DNA from: Patescibacteria group bacterium
GTDB taxonomy: Bacteria > Patescibacteriota > Minisyncoccia > Phycocordibacterales > PALSA-1337
Assembly: GCA_028871265.1 (NCBI GenBank)
Contig: JAGWNR010000047.1
Location: forward strand, 1-5,206
Length of the DNA stretch: 5,206 bases
Direction: 5' to 3'
Part shown: positions 4,877-5,206 of the stretch, piece by piece
Position numbering within the stretch: position 1 is the first letter of the stretch
Layout of the letters: the number at the start of each line of letters is the position of its first letter
Translations under genes and position numbers: made by a program
The notes under the pieces: model-generated
What the model was told of the DNA's origin: nothing
Databases searched by the model: none
What the model saw: only the letters and a program-made list of their open reading frames with translations

Positions 4877-5206
4877 ATGCCTCCAGCACTATCCTTTAGA
4901 GCTATTGAAAAAATGCGTGATGTTCTCATGGATTCATCCGCCAAAAATCCGGCTGTTTTTTATTACATGATCCGTGGCGGTGAAAGCGAAGGAAACATCA
5001 CCGTGATCGAACACGGCACCGCCAACGGTGAATATATAAAAACCTATGGCCATTATCACATAATTGATTTCATCGAAACATACACGGTCGTTTTAGGTGA
5101 AGCAATTTTGCTTTTACAAACCAGAAAGCCTGGAACAAACGGTCCGATCGATGATGAAATCGACGATTTTAAAGCTATACGACTACAGACCGGCGACAGT
5201 ATCAAA
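4877..5206 (+). CDS. Cupin-type glucose-6-phosphate isomerase-like protein, 3'-partial
   Basis: The frame is open from the ATG at 4877 (or 4871) to the right edge, giving 110 visible residues. The core signature is EYIKTYGHYHIIDFIETYTV, with the GHYH pair (His 59 and 61) and Glu 67 in the positions of metal ligands. GEAILLLQTRK follows, as in the first part of the archaeal-type cupin phosphoglucose isomerase. That enzyme interconverts glucose 6-phosphate and fructose 6-phosphate in the cytoplasm using a bound metal. The second cupin motif, with the remaining His, should follow the GDSIK at the edge and cannot be checked. The 4877 start is preferred because the -10 box at 4865-4870 would place transcription there; the 4871 ATG touches the box. 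No Shine-Dalgarno is present. A related cupin with another sugar-phosphate substrate remains possible. Confidence 0.85.
   Translation, partial: MPPALSFRAIEKMRDVLMDSSAKNPAVFYYMIRGGESEGNITVIEHGTANGEYIKTYGHYHIIDFIETYTVVLGEAILLLQTRKPGTNGPIDDEIDDFKAIRLQTGDSIK

Noticed and set aside
1..5206. UGA read as glycine, as in some Patescibacteria
   Set aside because: All five complete or near-complete frames are intact under the standard code without in-frame TGA; such genomes show many.
1..5206. Insertion sequence, CRISPR array or integration site
   Set aside because: No transposase or integrase frame, no regularly spaced direct repeats and no tRNA-linked attachment repeat are visible.

Overview
The window reads as AT-rich bacterial DNA with tightly packed, intact genes under the standard code. 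It most resembles a Patescibacteria (CPR) genome, at moderate confidence and by inference only. The supporting traits are few Shine-Dalgarno sites, two genes whose -10 boxes place transcription at or next to the ATG, a membrane-anchored cyclophilin with a Ser/Thr/Ala linker, a stand-alone DHH/DHHA1 phosphoesterase, a cupin-type glucose-6-phosphate isomerase-like gene, and an AAAGC...GCTTT terminator. No 16S rRNA or other taxonomic marker is present.

Left part (2-2209, + strand): a sensor histidine kinase, cut by the left edge, has at least six membrane helices and a complete HisKA/HATPase core. Twelve bases later, in the same reading frame, comes a class I isoprenoid-synthase-fold protein. 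A multi-helix membrane kinase next to a lone, degenerate prenyl-synthase-like enzyme recalls the ComQ-ComP part of the Bacillus ComQXPA prenylated-pheromone system. No ComX-like peptide or response regulator is visible here, and the kinase core is not of the ComP (HisKA_3) type. This pair is the best candidate for an undescribed signalling system.

Middle (2211-4086, - strand): a membrane-anchored cyclophilin converges on the isoprenoid gene with one base between the stop codons. Upstream of it lies a 154-base AT-rich spacer with two inverted repeats, one of them a 51-base hairpin that overlaps the stop codon of the next gene. That gene is an NrnA-like DHH/DHHA1 phosphoesterase. It probably starts at 4086 from a leaderless promoter placed just after a strong terminator-like hairpin (4111-4170).

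Right part (4111-5206): a 140-base structured stretch without a gene, then an unrecognised small exported or anchored protein (4315-4704, - strand). A 166-172-base divergent spacer follows, with an inverted repeat and a good promoter. Last is the start of a cupin glucose-6-phosphate isomerase-like gene (+), which runs off the right edge. Apart from the kinase/isoprenoid pair, neighbouring genes do not form an obvious pathway: protein folding at the cell surface, nano-RNA or pAp turnover, and sugar-phosphate metabolism.
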